From assembly GCF_001522545.3 (NCBI RefSeq), contig NC_031774.1, positions 19,496,749 through 19,560,748 on the forward strand: a stretch of DNA of 64,000 nt. Reading direction: 5' to 3'. The translations under genes were made by a program, and so were the position numbers. The DNA is from Parus major. Its lineage: Eukaryota > Chordata > Aves > Passeriformes > Paridae. Below are positions 15,050-28,026 of this stretch, one piece after another. The number at the start of each line of letters is the position of its first letter. Position 1 is the first letter of the stretch. Below the pieces are notes generated by a model that searched no databases, was not told where the DNA came from, and saw nothing but the letters and a program-made list of their open reading frames with translations.

Positions 15050-15250
15050 GACAAGACTACCGTAGGGGACAAAAAATGGAATTCAATGGACATCACATGT
15101 TCAGATTTCCAGAAAGGATTTGACAAAAGTCCAGCTCATGTGTTGCTCTTTTTTGCTGCAAAGTGGCTCAAAAGCACATGGGCTAGCTGCCTGTTAGCGG
15201 TGTCTTACTGTTCAAAGTGCAGTGGAGAATGGAGGAGGAACGAGCTGAGC
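15050..15250 (+). mobile_element. decayed CR1-like LINE fragment (reverse transcriptase region)
   Basis: The plus-strand translation from about 15086 carries DFQKGFDKSPAHVLL. This closely resembles the DFQKAFDKVPH motif of CR1-family non-LTR reverse transcriptases. The surrounding sequence has lost its frame. CR1 elements are the main LINEs of birds and reptiles and usually survive as 5'-truncated pieces. Here neither the 5' UTR nor the 3' tail is nearby, so this is an internal remnant whose ends are approximate. It could belong to another CR1/L3-clade LINE. It is not expected to be functional. Confidence 0.55.
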
Positions 15251-15589
15251 TCTGGGGGCATCTGGGCATACTAACTGCTGTGAAATGTCATGCATTGATG
15301 TTTCACAGAGTAACATCAATTGTATTTAACCCCATCTCTGCTGATATCTAGTGCAGTGGCCAAATTTGCTTCTGGAGCACTGATTTTCTTTTAAAATTCT
15401 CATTTTGATCTGCAGGGTTTTTTGCCTTACATGTCTTAAACATTGTCAGCCATTGTCCCTAAGATCTTCTATAAATGTTGGGTTTGCCATTATGGAATTT
15501 ATGTAGAGAAGGTGTTGCTTCACAACAATGTTTAGAGGTTTGTGCACATCAGCAAAATAACCAAAATAAGAAGTTACTGTTGAACTGGG

Positions 15590-15670
15590 AACTCATCCAA
15601 AATACAATGAAGTCAATGGGAAAGTTCCCATGGATTTTAATAGGTCATTAGAGTGATGTGACCTTCAAGC
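15590..15670. repeat. old amniote palindromic repeat, copy 1
   Basis: The 15-base arm at 15608-15622 pairs at about 12 of 15 positions with 15625-15639 across two bases. The core TGAAGTCAATGGGAA followed by its near-complement is a motif I know as recurring very often in bird, crocodile and turtle genomes. The flanks (TCCAAAA on the left) also fit that family. A name cannot be given without a repeat library. It is probably the terminal palindrome of an old DNA transposon or SINE. Confidence 0.5.
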
Positions 15671-16250
15671 TTCTTCTGTCTTGTAGCAGGAATAGAGCTA
15701 AGTGTAGTCAGTTTTATAGATTAAAGTCTCTATCTCTTCAAGGACATCACAAGTGTGTATTTAAGTCCTAGGTTCTGTAAGTAACAGACCAGATGTGTCA
15801 GTGTCTTTCCCTTTGAAGGAATCCTTGCACCAATGCTCCAACTTGTTTTTCCTCCCAAGGCTTCAAAGAGGAAGAAGCAATACTTAACTGTCTCACAAAA
15901 ACCAGTCCACACATACTGCTCCTCCAGAGCCTGGTGCCTCCACAGCCACCAGTCTACTGAATATTGACTACTACAGCAGCAGTACAATGCTGTGACCCAT
16001 TAGGGATTAAATCAAAATGTTGCATTGTGTTGTGAGCACCCCTACATGGTATCCTTACAGTACTGAATATAGGAGACCGCTCATGCAAAAGGCTTTGGAG
16101 AAGGTGAACTTTGATCATTTTCATGACACCTTTTTGTAAGCTAGTAGTAGATCTATGAACCTAGTTATTTTAGCTTATTTAGATTTTCCCAACAAAAATT
16201 ATATCAAATGCATTCATTTAGTCTGTGACAAATTGAACTTCTATCACATC
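15671..16250. other. unclassified sequence, no gene seen
   Basis: Slightly less AT-rich than its surroundings. It has an 85-codon minus-strand open frame at 15730-15987 that matches no protein I recognise. No splice-flanked exon or named repeat was identified. Confidence 0.5.
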
Positions 16251-16275
16251 AATATATATATATATATATATATAT
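16251..16275. repeat. AT dinucleotide microsatellite
   Basis: A pure alternating AT run of about 24 bases, a common polymorphic microsatellite type. Confidence 0.95.
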
Positions 16276-19200
16276 AGAAGAGCTCTGTGTATTTGGGCCT
16301 TATTTCTGGACATAAAATTCTTTCTGATGAGCCAGTTCCTTATCTTCTGTGAATATACTATTTAACTACAGTCATTATTATGGGATAATCAAATTAATAA
16401 CTTCATAAAACCTTTTGTAAAGGATAATTTAAAAGATTCTTATTTAAAAACCAGAAAAGATTAAAATCTTTGTTCAGGGCTTAAAAGGTTTCTCAGAGCC
16501 TTGAAATCAATAATAAATTATATGAGTCAAATGATATCAGCCATATTTGACTGAGAAAAAAGCTCTATGAGCAATTTAGAAGAAATATGGTTTTTCTTGC
16601 TTTATAAGCCCTCCTTTTCAGCACTCACAGTCATTTTATTGCATTATCCATTCTTACCAAGGCAGTCCCCAGAAATATTTGTCATCATGAAAAAATTTGT
16701 ACACCTTTTAGAATTCATGTTTCAAGACACTGAAATAGCTCTAAAAGCTTTTGTGCCTTTTTCATTACTGGTAATAAAACTCCCCACAAACCATTATTTA
16801 TGTGAACAAATAATACAATTTCCAAAATAAAATTTGAAACATTTTTAAGAGTTCAGTACCTTCAGAGTTACCATGTTATTTCCATTTTTGTCCACAATGA
16901 CAGGTACAGAAGCACATCTTGATTCTAAGCGTGAAACCAGTAGTTCTCTTAAAATTCTTTCTTATGTGACTGAAGTTTACACCTATGTGACCTTTTTTAT
17001 CTGTGACACCTATTCTTTTTATCACAGTTTTGTGCAGTGGCCAACAAAGTGCAGAAAGTATCAACTGAGATTGCAAACACTGGAGACTAAACAAATTTTT
17101 TTTTTCTAATATTAGCATAATTCTCATAATCATATGAAGATTTTGCATGGGAACAGAGAAGAGAAGAGACAAAAACATCTTGATGCTTTAGACTTTGTAA
17201 GCACCATGCCTTTGGGTTATTTTGAGTAACCTCTAACATATCCTGGCTCAGAGCACCAATTAGTGGAGATAGTTTTACCATTTGATCATCTGGATCTGAA
17301 TTTTTTTAAATGACTGATGAAATGAACAGCACTGGAAAACTTGAATTAATTAAGTTTACCGCTTTTTTAAGTTGGTAATAATATTTCTTTCCAAGAATTA
17401 TTGCAGTAAAACACCCATCCTTATCATGAAAATCTTGTAATTAAAACATATAAAATGTGCAATATACAAGTGTTCTCTTGGTATCTGAAATTCTGAACAA
17501 AATAACTTAAAACACAGCTCATCACCAATTTTTCAAAGACATCAGGAATAGCTAAACAGGTTTTTAAATGTGCTTGCAGGTTGTGTCTTCACGATAGTCA
17601 CTTCTACAAAACGCACACAAGACAGCAGGACAATGTTTGAGTGGGTCACTGGCTCTTAGCTTCTTTCTAGCACAGCTGAACTACTTTTAGTAACCAATGA
17701 CTTTAAGTGAGACAGTGCTGAGTCATAAGAAAATGTTTCCTCATATAATAAAAGGTCCTTTTTCAAAACTGGACTTTAATCTTCCTAAATATTCACAGAA
17801 ATGTAGTTCCTCAATTTTTTTTCTTTTTTACCTCAAATTCTTTCTTTTACCAGTTACACAAAGATATGAAAACCAAGGCCATGAATCTTCTTTTTCTCTA
17901 CTGATGGCAATGCTACAACAACAATGCCACGCATGTGAGGAAGCAACCACTTTATACTAGAATCCATTGCAGTGCTTTTCTTACTTGGCTTGATAGTACA
18001 TTTCCCACTTGCCATTACATGATTTTCTCTTAGCAGCTTTTTCAGCAAGCCTTCCACTGCTCTGCTCCTCGTTTTGTATCAAGCTGTGCCATATTTGAAA
18101 TGTACTGCAGTATCTTAGGATGGCACTATATTTTTCACTCTTATTTTAACTCCAATATCGTAACTGATGGCAGAAGTGCTTCCATTTACAGCTTCATAGT
18201 CCTCTGAGACTTGGAGAGGTTTGTTACCTCCTTTTAGAGGTTCCTCTTTAGCAGACAAACCTCACACAGAGAGAAACACTTTAGAATACAGCAGTAATTA
18301 TTCAAGTGGCAAAGTAGTCACAAAATTTGTGCTTCTGTACAAAAAAAGGTGTACATCCAATAAGAGATTATGAAGATGAGGTACCTCTTTGTTACTATTT
18401 AAGGGACAGATGTTCTGGAGCATCATCAGTAAACAGCAGATAACATGAAACTAATGTTAGAGCAGAGAATTACAACTGATTAAATGGTGGTGCCCAGATC
18501 CTCAAAGATATTTAGATGAATAATTGACATTTAAATCTACCACAGACCGATTCTTTAATCTTTAGTTCAGCTTTACCTCTCTGATTATCAATTACCTAAC
18601 AGCAAAATAATGAGACTACATGAAATTTTGGTAAATCATGGGAAGATATGATGTGAGATAACATAAGATATAAGATTGAGCAACCTCCCTTGTTGTCCTA
18701 AAGCCAGTGTAGTGGCAAGGCACATCCTAAAAACTCCATAAAAGTCTGAAGTGCTCCAGCTAGATAATTTATGACCTCTTATTCATATTTCAACATGAAT
18801 TTTTGAACTGTATGAATCATCTGACATCCTGTCTTGTATTTGATTGTGCCAAATGATGAATTTTTGTCTGTGGATTTTTGCATACTGAGACAAATATTTA
18901 AGATATTAAGAATATTCAAGACAATTCCATTAACCTCATCAGAGTTCATTCCATAGATAAGAGTTGCCTTCTTATCAGAAAACCCAGGTCTAAGGAAAAC
19001 AATATGCAAAGATAATGTCTGAAACAGATAATTTATTTTAAAAACTAAGGTAAATACAAGATGATCCTTTGAAAAAGAGTATCTGCACATCACAGTGAGG
19101 TTTTTGACCTTATTTTTTATGTGTCCTCTTTGAAAAAAAACCAAACAAAGACCTTTTTTAAAAAAAAGAGGATAAATGTTCAAAGTTTCACTAATATAGT

Positions 19201-19949
19201 CAGCCTTCACTTAATGTTAAATTAATGAGGTACATGACATTAGATTGTTCTTAAAAGGAATGACAGACCAGCAAAGCAACTCATTCCTAAGAGGAGTGTC
19301 AAAGGAAGGTGTTTCCCTGAAATAAGTTTTTTTCCTGACATAAGGTGCTTTCCTGACATCATCTGAGGCCTTCCACAATGCTTTGTGATGGAAACAGGAA
19401 GGACCACATGGCTCTATCCCCTACCATCCCTTGTTCTCAGGACTGAACCAGTGGAATTTTGACTAGAAAAGTGATTATAAACAAAAATTTATCTTAAAGA
19501 CGGGTACAAAACAATTCCAAAACATTCAATGTTTCAGTGGAAATCAAACAATTTCCTCAGGTTAAGAATGAAAGAGACATTTATAACAAGGTCCATGTGT
19601 AGCCTCAGCTTCACTCTCTTTTCAACCTCTCTTTGTGCAACAAACTGGCCAGACCAACATCACCACATGTGCAGAGGAAAATCAGTTGTTCAAATATTAG
19701 TAACCAATCAGTACTGGCTTAGATAAAAGATTGTTTGGAAAATCAAATAGACTCATCTGGGATTACATTAAAAGATAAAGTAAGTCTAGAATGCTCAAGC
19801 TTTCTCAGTGTTAGTTACAATAGTAGCATATTTTAAGTATTTTTTAATTCTGATGCCATTGTCATCTGTCACTTCCTTTTTTTTATATTTCCTTTTCTTA
19901 TTTAAAGTGTCTTTGAAATAATTGCATTTATAAATTCTATTTGACACAT
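16276..19949. other. unique AT-rich DNA, no gene seen
   Basis: No gene or named repeat was recognised. The longest open frame (19210-18779, minus, 143 codons) begins with GTG instead of ATG and matches no protein I know. Three diverged copies of a unit like TTCCTGACATAAG lie at about 19312-19363, spaced roughly 20 bases apart. Confidence 0.55.
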
Positions 19950-20210
19950 GGAAAGGAGAAGGAGAGGAAATAGAGTTGACATCCGTCTTATAGAAATCAA
20001 AATGAGATTTATTGCTTCAAATATTCAATCTATTTCCTCAGGCTGTGTTATAAATGCACCTGCATTACCAGCTGCATGTCATCAGAGATCACGAGCAATT
20101 TGTTCTACAATAAAACTGGGAAAGTACAATCACTGTTAAATAACACCTGTGGAAATCAAGGTGACACTGGTAATTTTGGAGAAGGTCATTCTATTATCAG
20201 TGTGTATTAG
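19950..20210. promoter_or_regulatory. candidate conserved non-coding element
   Basis: This stretch is more balanced in base composition than its neighbours, keeps CpG sites (near 19982 and 20091) and lacks coding potential. That texture is typical of vertebrate conserved enhancers in gene deserts. The sequence alone cannot show conservation, so this is an inference. Confidence 0.22.
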
Positions 20211-20900
20211 GTAATGGAATGTAACTGGGAACACATGTATAAACAGCTTCCATATCAGCCAAGACTCTCTGAAGATATGATAAATGGAGAGCAGAACTCG
20301 CTCAGGTGTTTGCTCATATAAAAGAACAGGGGAAGGAATAATTATTGAGGAATCTAGTAAGTTGGACCAAGCATTTAAAAATTATTTAAAAGAATGTACC
20401 AAAATATGGAAAAAAAAAGTGTGAATCATGCTTAGAATGCAACTAGCAGCTCAGATAGTGTTCTAAAATGACCTAATATTCAAAGCTGACAGATTGGTAC
20501 ACTAAGGAACTAGATTCCTCACATGTAAATATAAATATATATAACTTCTATTTCTATATATAAAACTGGTAAGTCTGCTCATGCCAAGCTAAATGAAGAA
20601 AAAAAATTTTCACACATATTCCAAGGGAACAAAAACAACAAAAGTGTGTTAATTGTTCTGTTTAAGCACCAAGATGCTGATAAAGATCAGGTAGGCTAGA
20701 GCTGACCATATGACCTTGAAACAGACATTGTTTTTATTACATGAAGTGCTTTTCCTCTTTATAAAGAGTGTAAGTAGAGAGCAACAATATTCCAATTCCA
20801 GATCTTTTGATCCTTGGAATGTGTTCAATGCACTTTCGAGATAAACCTTAAGGGCTTCAGTAAATCAAATTCTTGAGGACAGCCCATGAAAAATCAAAAT
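20211..20900. other. unique AT-rich DNA, no gene seen
   Basis: Nothing recognisable beyond an AT-rich patch at about 20526-20562 that could fold on itself. Confidence 0.55.
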
Positions 20901-20939
20901 GAATATGTGTGTGGGTGTGTGCATGTATGTGTTTGTGTG
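20901..20939. repeat. imperfect TG microsatellite
   Basis: A TG-rich run with GGG, CA and TTT interruptions. On the minus strand it gives the His-Thr repeats of a spurious open frame. Confidence 0.9.
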
Positions 20940-23900
20940 ACTCTGCCCTCTTGAACAAAAACCGGGAGGCATTTCTAAAACTTAAAGAGTGTTTTGAAGC
21001 AAGAAGAAAAGAAAAAACAAAGGTAATAGTTTCTATCTGTAGGGATTGTATTTGTAAAGTCATAAAGACTTAAAATTCAAGGTTATAAACAATTTTTTTG
21101 TAAGTAGAAGGCATTGCTCTTATTAAGATGTACTTATTTATTCCACACAGTATCTTACTGTACAGAGACCTGTATGCACATTAACTTGGAGAACATATAT
21201 ATTTTTTTGTAAATTGGTCTTCAGAGGATATAAAGCATTTGTTTTATGATGTAAACATTGCTAACTAAAACCATTTAAAGGAATGAATCTATAAAAGATT
21301 TTTAGTAAGAATGTAAAAAATGTCTAATTCCTTCCAAACTGAGCATGTGATTTGGGGAGGAGGGAGAACTTTTAGCCTTAGTTCTCAATGAGATTTATGT
21401 AAGAAAAAAACCCCAAACTTTAATAATACATTTGTAAAATGTTAATGAAATAATAGCATAAATCTTGAAACAGAGCTCCAGATAAAAACTAATTTTGAGA
21501 GACGATTCCACTCATCCTAATTTGCATGTGGTCATGTGTTATGCACAATACCAACTCCTGCCAGATAAATCAGTACCTCAGGTAGATGGCAGCTATGTAA
21601 GCACATTGTAATGAGGGTCAGTGTGTGCTGGACATCAGCAATTCCTTACTGTTTCTCATGGTTACAGAGGTAATGTTTTAATAGGATTAACAGCTATGAA
21701 ACATCTCCAAATACTTTGCACTGAAAGTCAGAATGATTCTTTTTCAGGAACATTCAGACACAGCTCTCTGTGCCTGTGCTTGGAGCCCTGCACAGCTCAG
21801 TCATGTCTCAGTCATGGAACACAACCCAGTCATGGCTCAGGCCATCATTTTTTTCTTCTATCTTTTTGAGACTCATGGATGTTTGTTTTCATCTCCTTTA
21901 TTCTACCTGAAAATTAACAGCTATTAAAAAGGCAGAATAGTCTGACTTTGTTTCAACATAGCAGCTCAGGCTTCTTAATATACTTATGTGGCTAGAAGCA
22001 AACTATATATTTTATGTTCACTATTTTCTAAACCTTTCAGGAGACAAACAGTCTCTTCTGGAGATGCTTTAAACATATTACTCTTTTAGGTTAGAAGTGC
22101 ACTGTAAAATATCATATTCAGTATTTTTTTCTAAGCAAAAAAATCTGAAAACATGTAAAGATAAGCATAAGCTTTCAGATACTTATTTATTGCAACTAAA
22201 TTCACTTTTAATAGGTTTAATAATCAGTATTTAATGAAAATATCCTAGCCCTGGAAAAGATTTTTTTTCAGAGCTGTAATGTATTATTCATTCTATAGGA
22301 TGATTATCAGCATCCAAACCATGCCTCCAGTCTCTCCTTTTATACATGATTTTTCTCTACTATCACACACCATTTCAGGACCTGAGTTTCAGCATCAAAT
22401 ATCTTTTGGTGGAACACATCCCAGAGAACATCAACTCCCTTGCTTCTCATCTCCTAAATATTCACTCTAGCTTCTGCTGCAAATTGATTTCTCTCATGTC
22501 TGTATGATCCATGGACCATGCCAAATTCTGCTGAGACTTTAAAGTTGGATTTAAGAGCATAGAATTAAAGTCAAGTGCAGGCTAAAAAAAATGAATATAT
22601 AAACTGGAAATTTAAAATGACTGACGAGTTAGTGCCAAATGTTTTTGTCTTTTCAAATATTTTTTTTAAATTAAAATCTCTATCATGAATAAACACACTC
22701 TTTCTTTCCTTTTTTTGTAACATGACCATTTATAAACAGAAGAGGTTATTAACAGAAAAACATCCAAGCATTTGCTTTCTCATAATCAGTCTTGATCTCT
22801 TACAAATCTCAGAAGAAATTACATTTTTGGTTCTGTTAAGAAAAAAATTATTTTTGACTTGAAAATCTTGGTATGGAAGCAGAAATGAGCTAATGTAAAT
22901 GTGAAATTATATACACTTAACCCATAAGCCATTTGGATAAAAGACAGTGAGATGTAATATGATTAAAGCAGGAGAGAACACTCAAGGGACCCTGTTTCCC
23001 ACTCAGCACACAAAACTCTTTCTGAAATCAAAGAATTCTGTCAAATATGTTATGATGTAGTAAGATACTTTTTTCTTTTTGCTTTTAAATCTATTCAGTG
23101 GAAATAATGCGAAATTGTCACAACTAGGCTATTAATGGAGAAAAGTTGTGTCAAATATCATTAGAAAATAAATGAGAGAATATTTGCCTTTTAAAACTGG
23201 CATTTAGGTATCATGTCATGTATTTATAGTATCTATTTATGGATTTCCACAGAATAAAAGACGAGCAAAATTTTGAAATGTTTTTTTAAGTCATACATTG
23301 AAATATTGTCTTGTGTTCAGTGCAGTGGAGGTTTTTGACACTGGTGACTTCCTCCTTTACCAGAAGACCTTAAAATGCATTATTTCAGGTGAATGCAGTA
23401 CTTGGTACCTGTAGGAGTGCTCAGCATTTATTCAAAAGCAGATTCTGTAAGAAATGAGAGTGAAATAAATTAAGAAAAGTCTTTGACTGGTCTTCAGCTA
23501 ACATGAATTTATACCACTCAAGAAAAGTCAGTGAACTTGTTAAAAATGTATGAAAAATACCTAATGTCATTTTTATAATGTAACAATGTCAGAATTTAAA
23601 GATTAAGAATGTTTTGACTTCAAGAGCAAAGTGTCAAAGAACACAGTCTACCTTGGAACAAACATACCACATACCACAAGTATAATAGTGCAGCTTTTGG
23701 AGCATCCTCTATTCCAAATTTATGCTAATATTTTACCCCAAAATATATTGCAACTGGAAACACTGTAAAAGAAGAAATCTTCAGTAATACAGAAGAACAG
23801 GAAAATATCTGTTTCAGAGCATTTAAAGCACCTTGCAGTATCATCTGACCTATTTTCTCTTTTCTATATGATGCATTTTACTGCATGATGATTACAAGTG

Positions 23901-26399
23901 GTGAAAATAAACCAGAGCAGTCTCAAATGCCTGCATTTGAAACTGAAGTCAAGAATGTAGATTAACACTGGAAATGTGTTCCTATTTTCATAATGTTTTT
24001 AACTAGAGTTTTCAATCACAATGTTAGAAAATTGTAGGGAATTTAAAGTACAGTTATAAATCTCAAATGTGAAATGTCAACCTCCCTTTAAATGACAGCT
24101 TCCTAACCCATCTCCTCCTTATTCACAAGCTTTTCACAACCTTTTTCACCTTCATGTTTGTGACTAATTAATACTGTCATCTTTCTACCACCTTCCACAA
24201 GATTCAGTCAATGTCAGCAACTAACCTTATGCTCTGTTGCTGCTTATAGATTAATTTACTTAGCCATCTGTCTGTTTTCTTTGCTCTAAGTATTTCCACA
24301 TTGTGTGATATTTTAATAAGTGAAAGCAATTCAATCTAAAATATTGTTTTAATATGAAAGATGCAATGATTTGTCTGGAAATTGTAGCTGGCTTCATGCA
24401 AACATCAATGGCATCATGATGATGATCGCTCTTTCTCAATAGAAGAGACTAATCAGCTTTTTGTTATCTTTATTTATACTTCTATTCTCATTTTCTTTAA
24501 TTTATTATTTCTATATTTTTTCAGTCATATTTTGTCTTTCTCCTTCTGATTCCACACAGCATGACAGGAGAATTCTCTTTATAGGATGTTAAGGAATAAT
24601 CAGTTCGTCCTATAAAAAACCAAAAATGCACCATGTAATTTAAGTATGGGAGCTAGAAAAAGAACAAGTATTGTCAGTCTCTGCTGGACAAGATTGTGTA
24701 GTACAGTCATTTAAACAAAGCTCTGTCATATGAAGTTCTCAGCTATCTGATTTCAATGAGCCTGGATTCCAGACAGACACTGTGCAGAAGCTGATGATGA
24801 ATGTGTGCAATATGTACCATGAATAGTAATAACCACTCCCAGGAAGGCACATATCTAGAGAAAAACAAACAACAAACGAAAAACCCAACCCCAAAACCCC
24901 AAGCAAACCACCAGGAAAACTCCAAATTCATGACACAACTGGATCTCAGAGGCATGCAGTTATATGAAAATGCCTGTGAAACCAGGAAATTTATTCTACC
25001 TCATCTTACTCCTGTTTTTCAATTGTAACTCAGTCTCCTTCCTGTTGGACTATACATTTTGTGAGAGTAACAAGCTGTGTTGCAAATAAAGAAATAAAAA
25101 AATCTGGGCTGAATCTAAGTACTCAAAAATAAGTCTGTCACTGTTCATGTCCAAAAGTGAATGTCTTTGAGACTTTTTCTAGATGGACTTGGTAAATCTG
25201 AAAATAGATTTTAGAAATGTAATAGAAGAAAACAAATACCTACAATCACATTAATTTCTGCTAAATGAGAAAAATCCAGACTGCACACAGGATCAGATGC
25301 TACCATTTGTAGCTTATTGTTAGATAATGCCTGTGTTGGATAATGAGAGAGGAAGGATTGAAAGTAACACTGGAAGAGAGGAGCACATTATCAAGGAGAT
25401 ACATCATTAACTCACTTGGAAAACAGAGAAAAGCTGTTTCTGATTTTGTGTAACACAGATGAATCGGAGGAAGAACTGTATAGGAATATAAAAACAGATG
25501 TAAATTCCGTGGAATTCAAGATTTCTATTTTTGAGAAGCTTTTCATTTCCCAGGTTTGTCTTTTGGAAGTATTTAATAAATGTTCCCTTGGGAATCAGGA
25601 CTGGAGAAGCCAGAGAAGGGAGGAGTTGTTCTGTAGGAAATGTGTCCCCTGTGATGGCTGGACATTCCTGTCCTTTATTGACTGCCTGCATGGTTCACTT
25701 TGGTGCATAGAGTCATTTCACTTGTATCAGGGAAAAGCTATTAAGCCTATGAAATCACTAATATTTTATAGGAAACACATTGTTGCTAGGAACTTTTAGT
25801 TTAAACCTCTTTCTTCTGCCATCTTACTGTTGTACTGAGAGAAGAATTAAATTGTGGAACAATGACCGCTTAAAAAATGATAAATAAAATACAAGCTATT
25901 TATTTTAGGGTTTTTTTTCCTGATATTTCTTTAGAATTGAACCACAAAATTATAAGTTGAAGGGAACATTTTTGTAACACTACGGCATATATTTCCTGTG
26001 TGTTCATTTCAAATACATAATGTTACGAATTCTGAAGACTAAGAGAAAGATAAGATTGACTTTTCTGAAGTTCATCCATTCCCAGCTTCAAACCAAGCCT
26101 AGAATGCCCTCTCAGTAATTCCTGCTCATTAACAGAATCCTGTCTTTCAATTCAGCAAAACCTACTTAAGACAGTTCAGTGGGTTTCCTTTTTAAAGTTT
26201 CAAATGGAGTATGACAATGGGAGCATTAGAAATGAGAATGAGTTGAATTCCTAATCCATCTTTCCCTTTGCCTGTATTTTTTGCTTTCAATCTTTGTTGC
26301 AAATTCAATGGATGCAAATTAAATTCATCACTGTAGGAAAAAAAAATGTATTTTTGCTGCAAGCCTTGTAAAGTGACTTAATGCTATGGATTTCATCAT
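20940..26399. other. unique AT-rich DNA, no gene seen
   Basis: No gene or transposon was recognised. At 21795-21840 the unit CTCAGTCATG occurs twice in tandem and CAGTCATG a third time 9 bases later. At 24858-24917 there is an AC-rich low-complexity tract. A 127-codon plus-strand open frame at 25416-25799 starts with TTG, is mirrored by a 94-codon antisense frame and resembles nothing known. Confidence 0.55.
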
Positions 26400-26680
26400 T
26401 TTTTGTTCATTTACAGGCAACTCTGTATTTTATTAACATTTAAGATATCCACTCTGACCTCCCTTAAAATAGTTTCAGCGGCAGAAATCTGCATTCTTCA
26501 AATAAAATGCCTTGACCCCTCTCATAAATACATTTCATCTTAAAAGTGTAATTATGGGAGAACAAAGCTTAAATTAATTGCATTTTTGTTATTCCTGGTG
26601 CCCTTTATCGGGGTCTTAGTTTGATTTTAATGACATTCAGTAGGTGATTCATTACCAAAGTTTTCTGTTTGCCACTTAAC
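26400..26680. promoter_or_regulatory. candidate enhancer-like conserved non-coding element
   Basis: Within about 60 bases there are a homeodomain-type TAATTATG (about 26549-26556), a SOX-type AACAAAG (26561-26567), a POU/HOX-like TTAATTGCAT (26574-26583) and a reverse SOX-like TTTTGTT just after it. CpG sites persist at about 26478 and 26610. There is no coding frame. Dense SOX/POU/homeodomain sites are typical of developmental enhancers in gene deserts. Conservation cannot be checked here, so the call is an inference. Confidence 0.3.
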
Positions 26681-27968
26681 TCCTTTTTTAAGTGCGTCCT
26701 TCTGAACTTGTATATAATTTATTTTTTTTTATTTGGATAAAGCATACATTACATCAGCTATTGTCTAAGTTTTACTTATTTCAGCTTCCCAGCTTCTATG
26801 TGTGGAACAAGTACATCAGTCCTTTCCTGAGGACTTTGATGAGACAACACAATCACGGTTTGTGTGAATTCATCCAGCCCATATCCTTTGTCTCTGGTTC
26901 AAGCAAACAGAAAGTATGACACTTTGTGATTCCACAGAGACAAGTGGTAAGGACTTCTACAACCACATTCAAGTCTACTATGTTCTAAGTTTTCTTTTAA
27001 AATATACTTTAAAAATTATATTTATTATATGTATCTAATTATCAATAATTCAGTTTGAAAATCCAAATCCTTCTTGACTGCAACATTTCAGTTCTTTCAC
27101 TGGTTTTCACTTTGCTTTTTGGTGTTTTAGAATTAAAAACATGTATTTCCCCACCCTAAGAATGACAATAAAAATAGAAAATCTAACTAGAGACAAAACT
27201 GCATAATTAAGCTGTTGAATGGGTTTATAGTATTATCGACTACTTCAGTTCTCCTGCACATTTAAATGGAAAATTAATTGTGGTTAATTGAAACTCTTAA
27301 AAATAATAGAAGACACACTTGGATTTATTTTCCATGGGAAAAAAACCAAAATAGCCAATTATCGACTATGATGAAAAAATTGCTATCCATAAACCTAAAA
27401 CATCCTTAAAACATCACTCTTAGCCATCTGGGTTTGTACAGCATGATAATAATTGGTGTTTCCTGGAAAAACACTAGGGCTGCCTAAATTTTGTGAATTT
27501 CTTTAATTTAAGTCCAACTTGTATTTTTAACTGCCATTTTAACTGATGAAGAAAATTATTGATAGAGTAGAAAATAACATTGAAGATACTTTGAAGTATC
27601 CATCATTCCTACAATTTATAGCTTTTCTTCCAAATAAGCATGTCTTATAATACATACAATAAACACAAGAGAATTGAACATAATCAAATTCTCAGGCAGG
27701 AGAACCTACAGTTTTTCATATTCATGACACACCTAAAAATTTAGCACTTGTCTATGTGTTCTGCTAAAAGAAGTCTATTCATAAATTTTCTTTGTTATGC
27801 TGCTACATTTACTCGGATTGAAGAACTGAGAATTTTGTGCAGGTTTTTATTCTAGGTCTCTCTTCATAAAGACACTCAGTAGATTCCACTAATTGGAAAA
27901 AATCTATTATAAAAAATAGAATTCTTTTGTATAACCAATGATTCTTTCATCAAGACTTATATTTAAGA
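26681..27968. other. AT-rich DNA with a duplicated 10-base motif
   Basis: No gene was seen. The CpG-containing decamer TTATCGACTA occurs at 27233-27242 and again at 27359-27368. Between them lie homeodomain-like TTAATTGTGGTTAATTG sequences. This may be a small regulatory element. The rest shows nothing recognisable. Confidence 0.35.
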
Positions 27969-27978
27969 TATATATATG

Positions 27979-28013
<35 letters not shown>

Positions 28014-28026
28014 GTATATGTATATA
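27969..28026. repeat. AT/GTAT microsatellite
   Basis: About 58 bases of alternating AT with GTAT interruptions. It is self-complementary and so able to extrude a cruciform. The minus strand produces the Tyr-Ile repeats of a spurious open frame. Confidence 0.95.

Noticed and set aside
18779..19210. 143-codon minus-strand open frame
   Set aside because: Starts with GTG, AT-driven amino-acid content (Ile, Lys, Asn, Phe), no recognisable motif.
20857..21063. Minus-strand open frame with His-Thr repeats
   Set aside because: Direct translation of the TG microsatellite.
25416..25799. 127-codon plus-strand open frame with antisense partner
   Set aside because: Starts with TTG, and the antisense frame over the same bases shows only a local shortage of stop codons.
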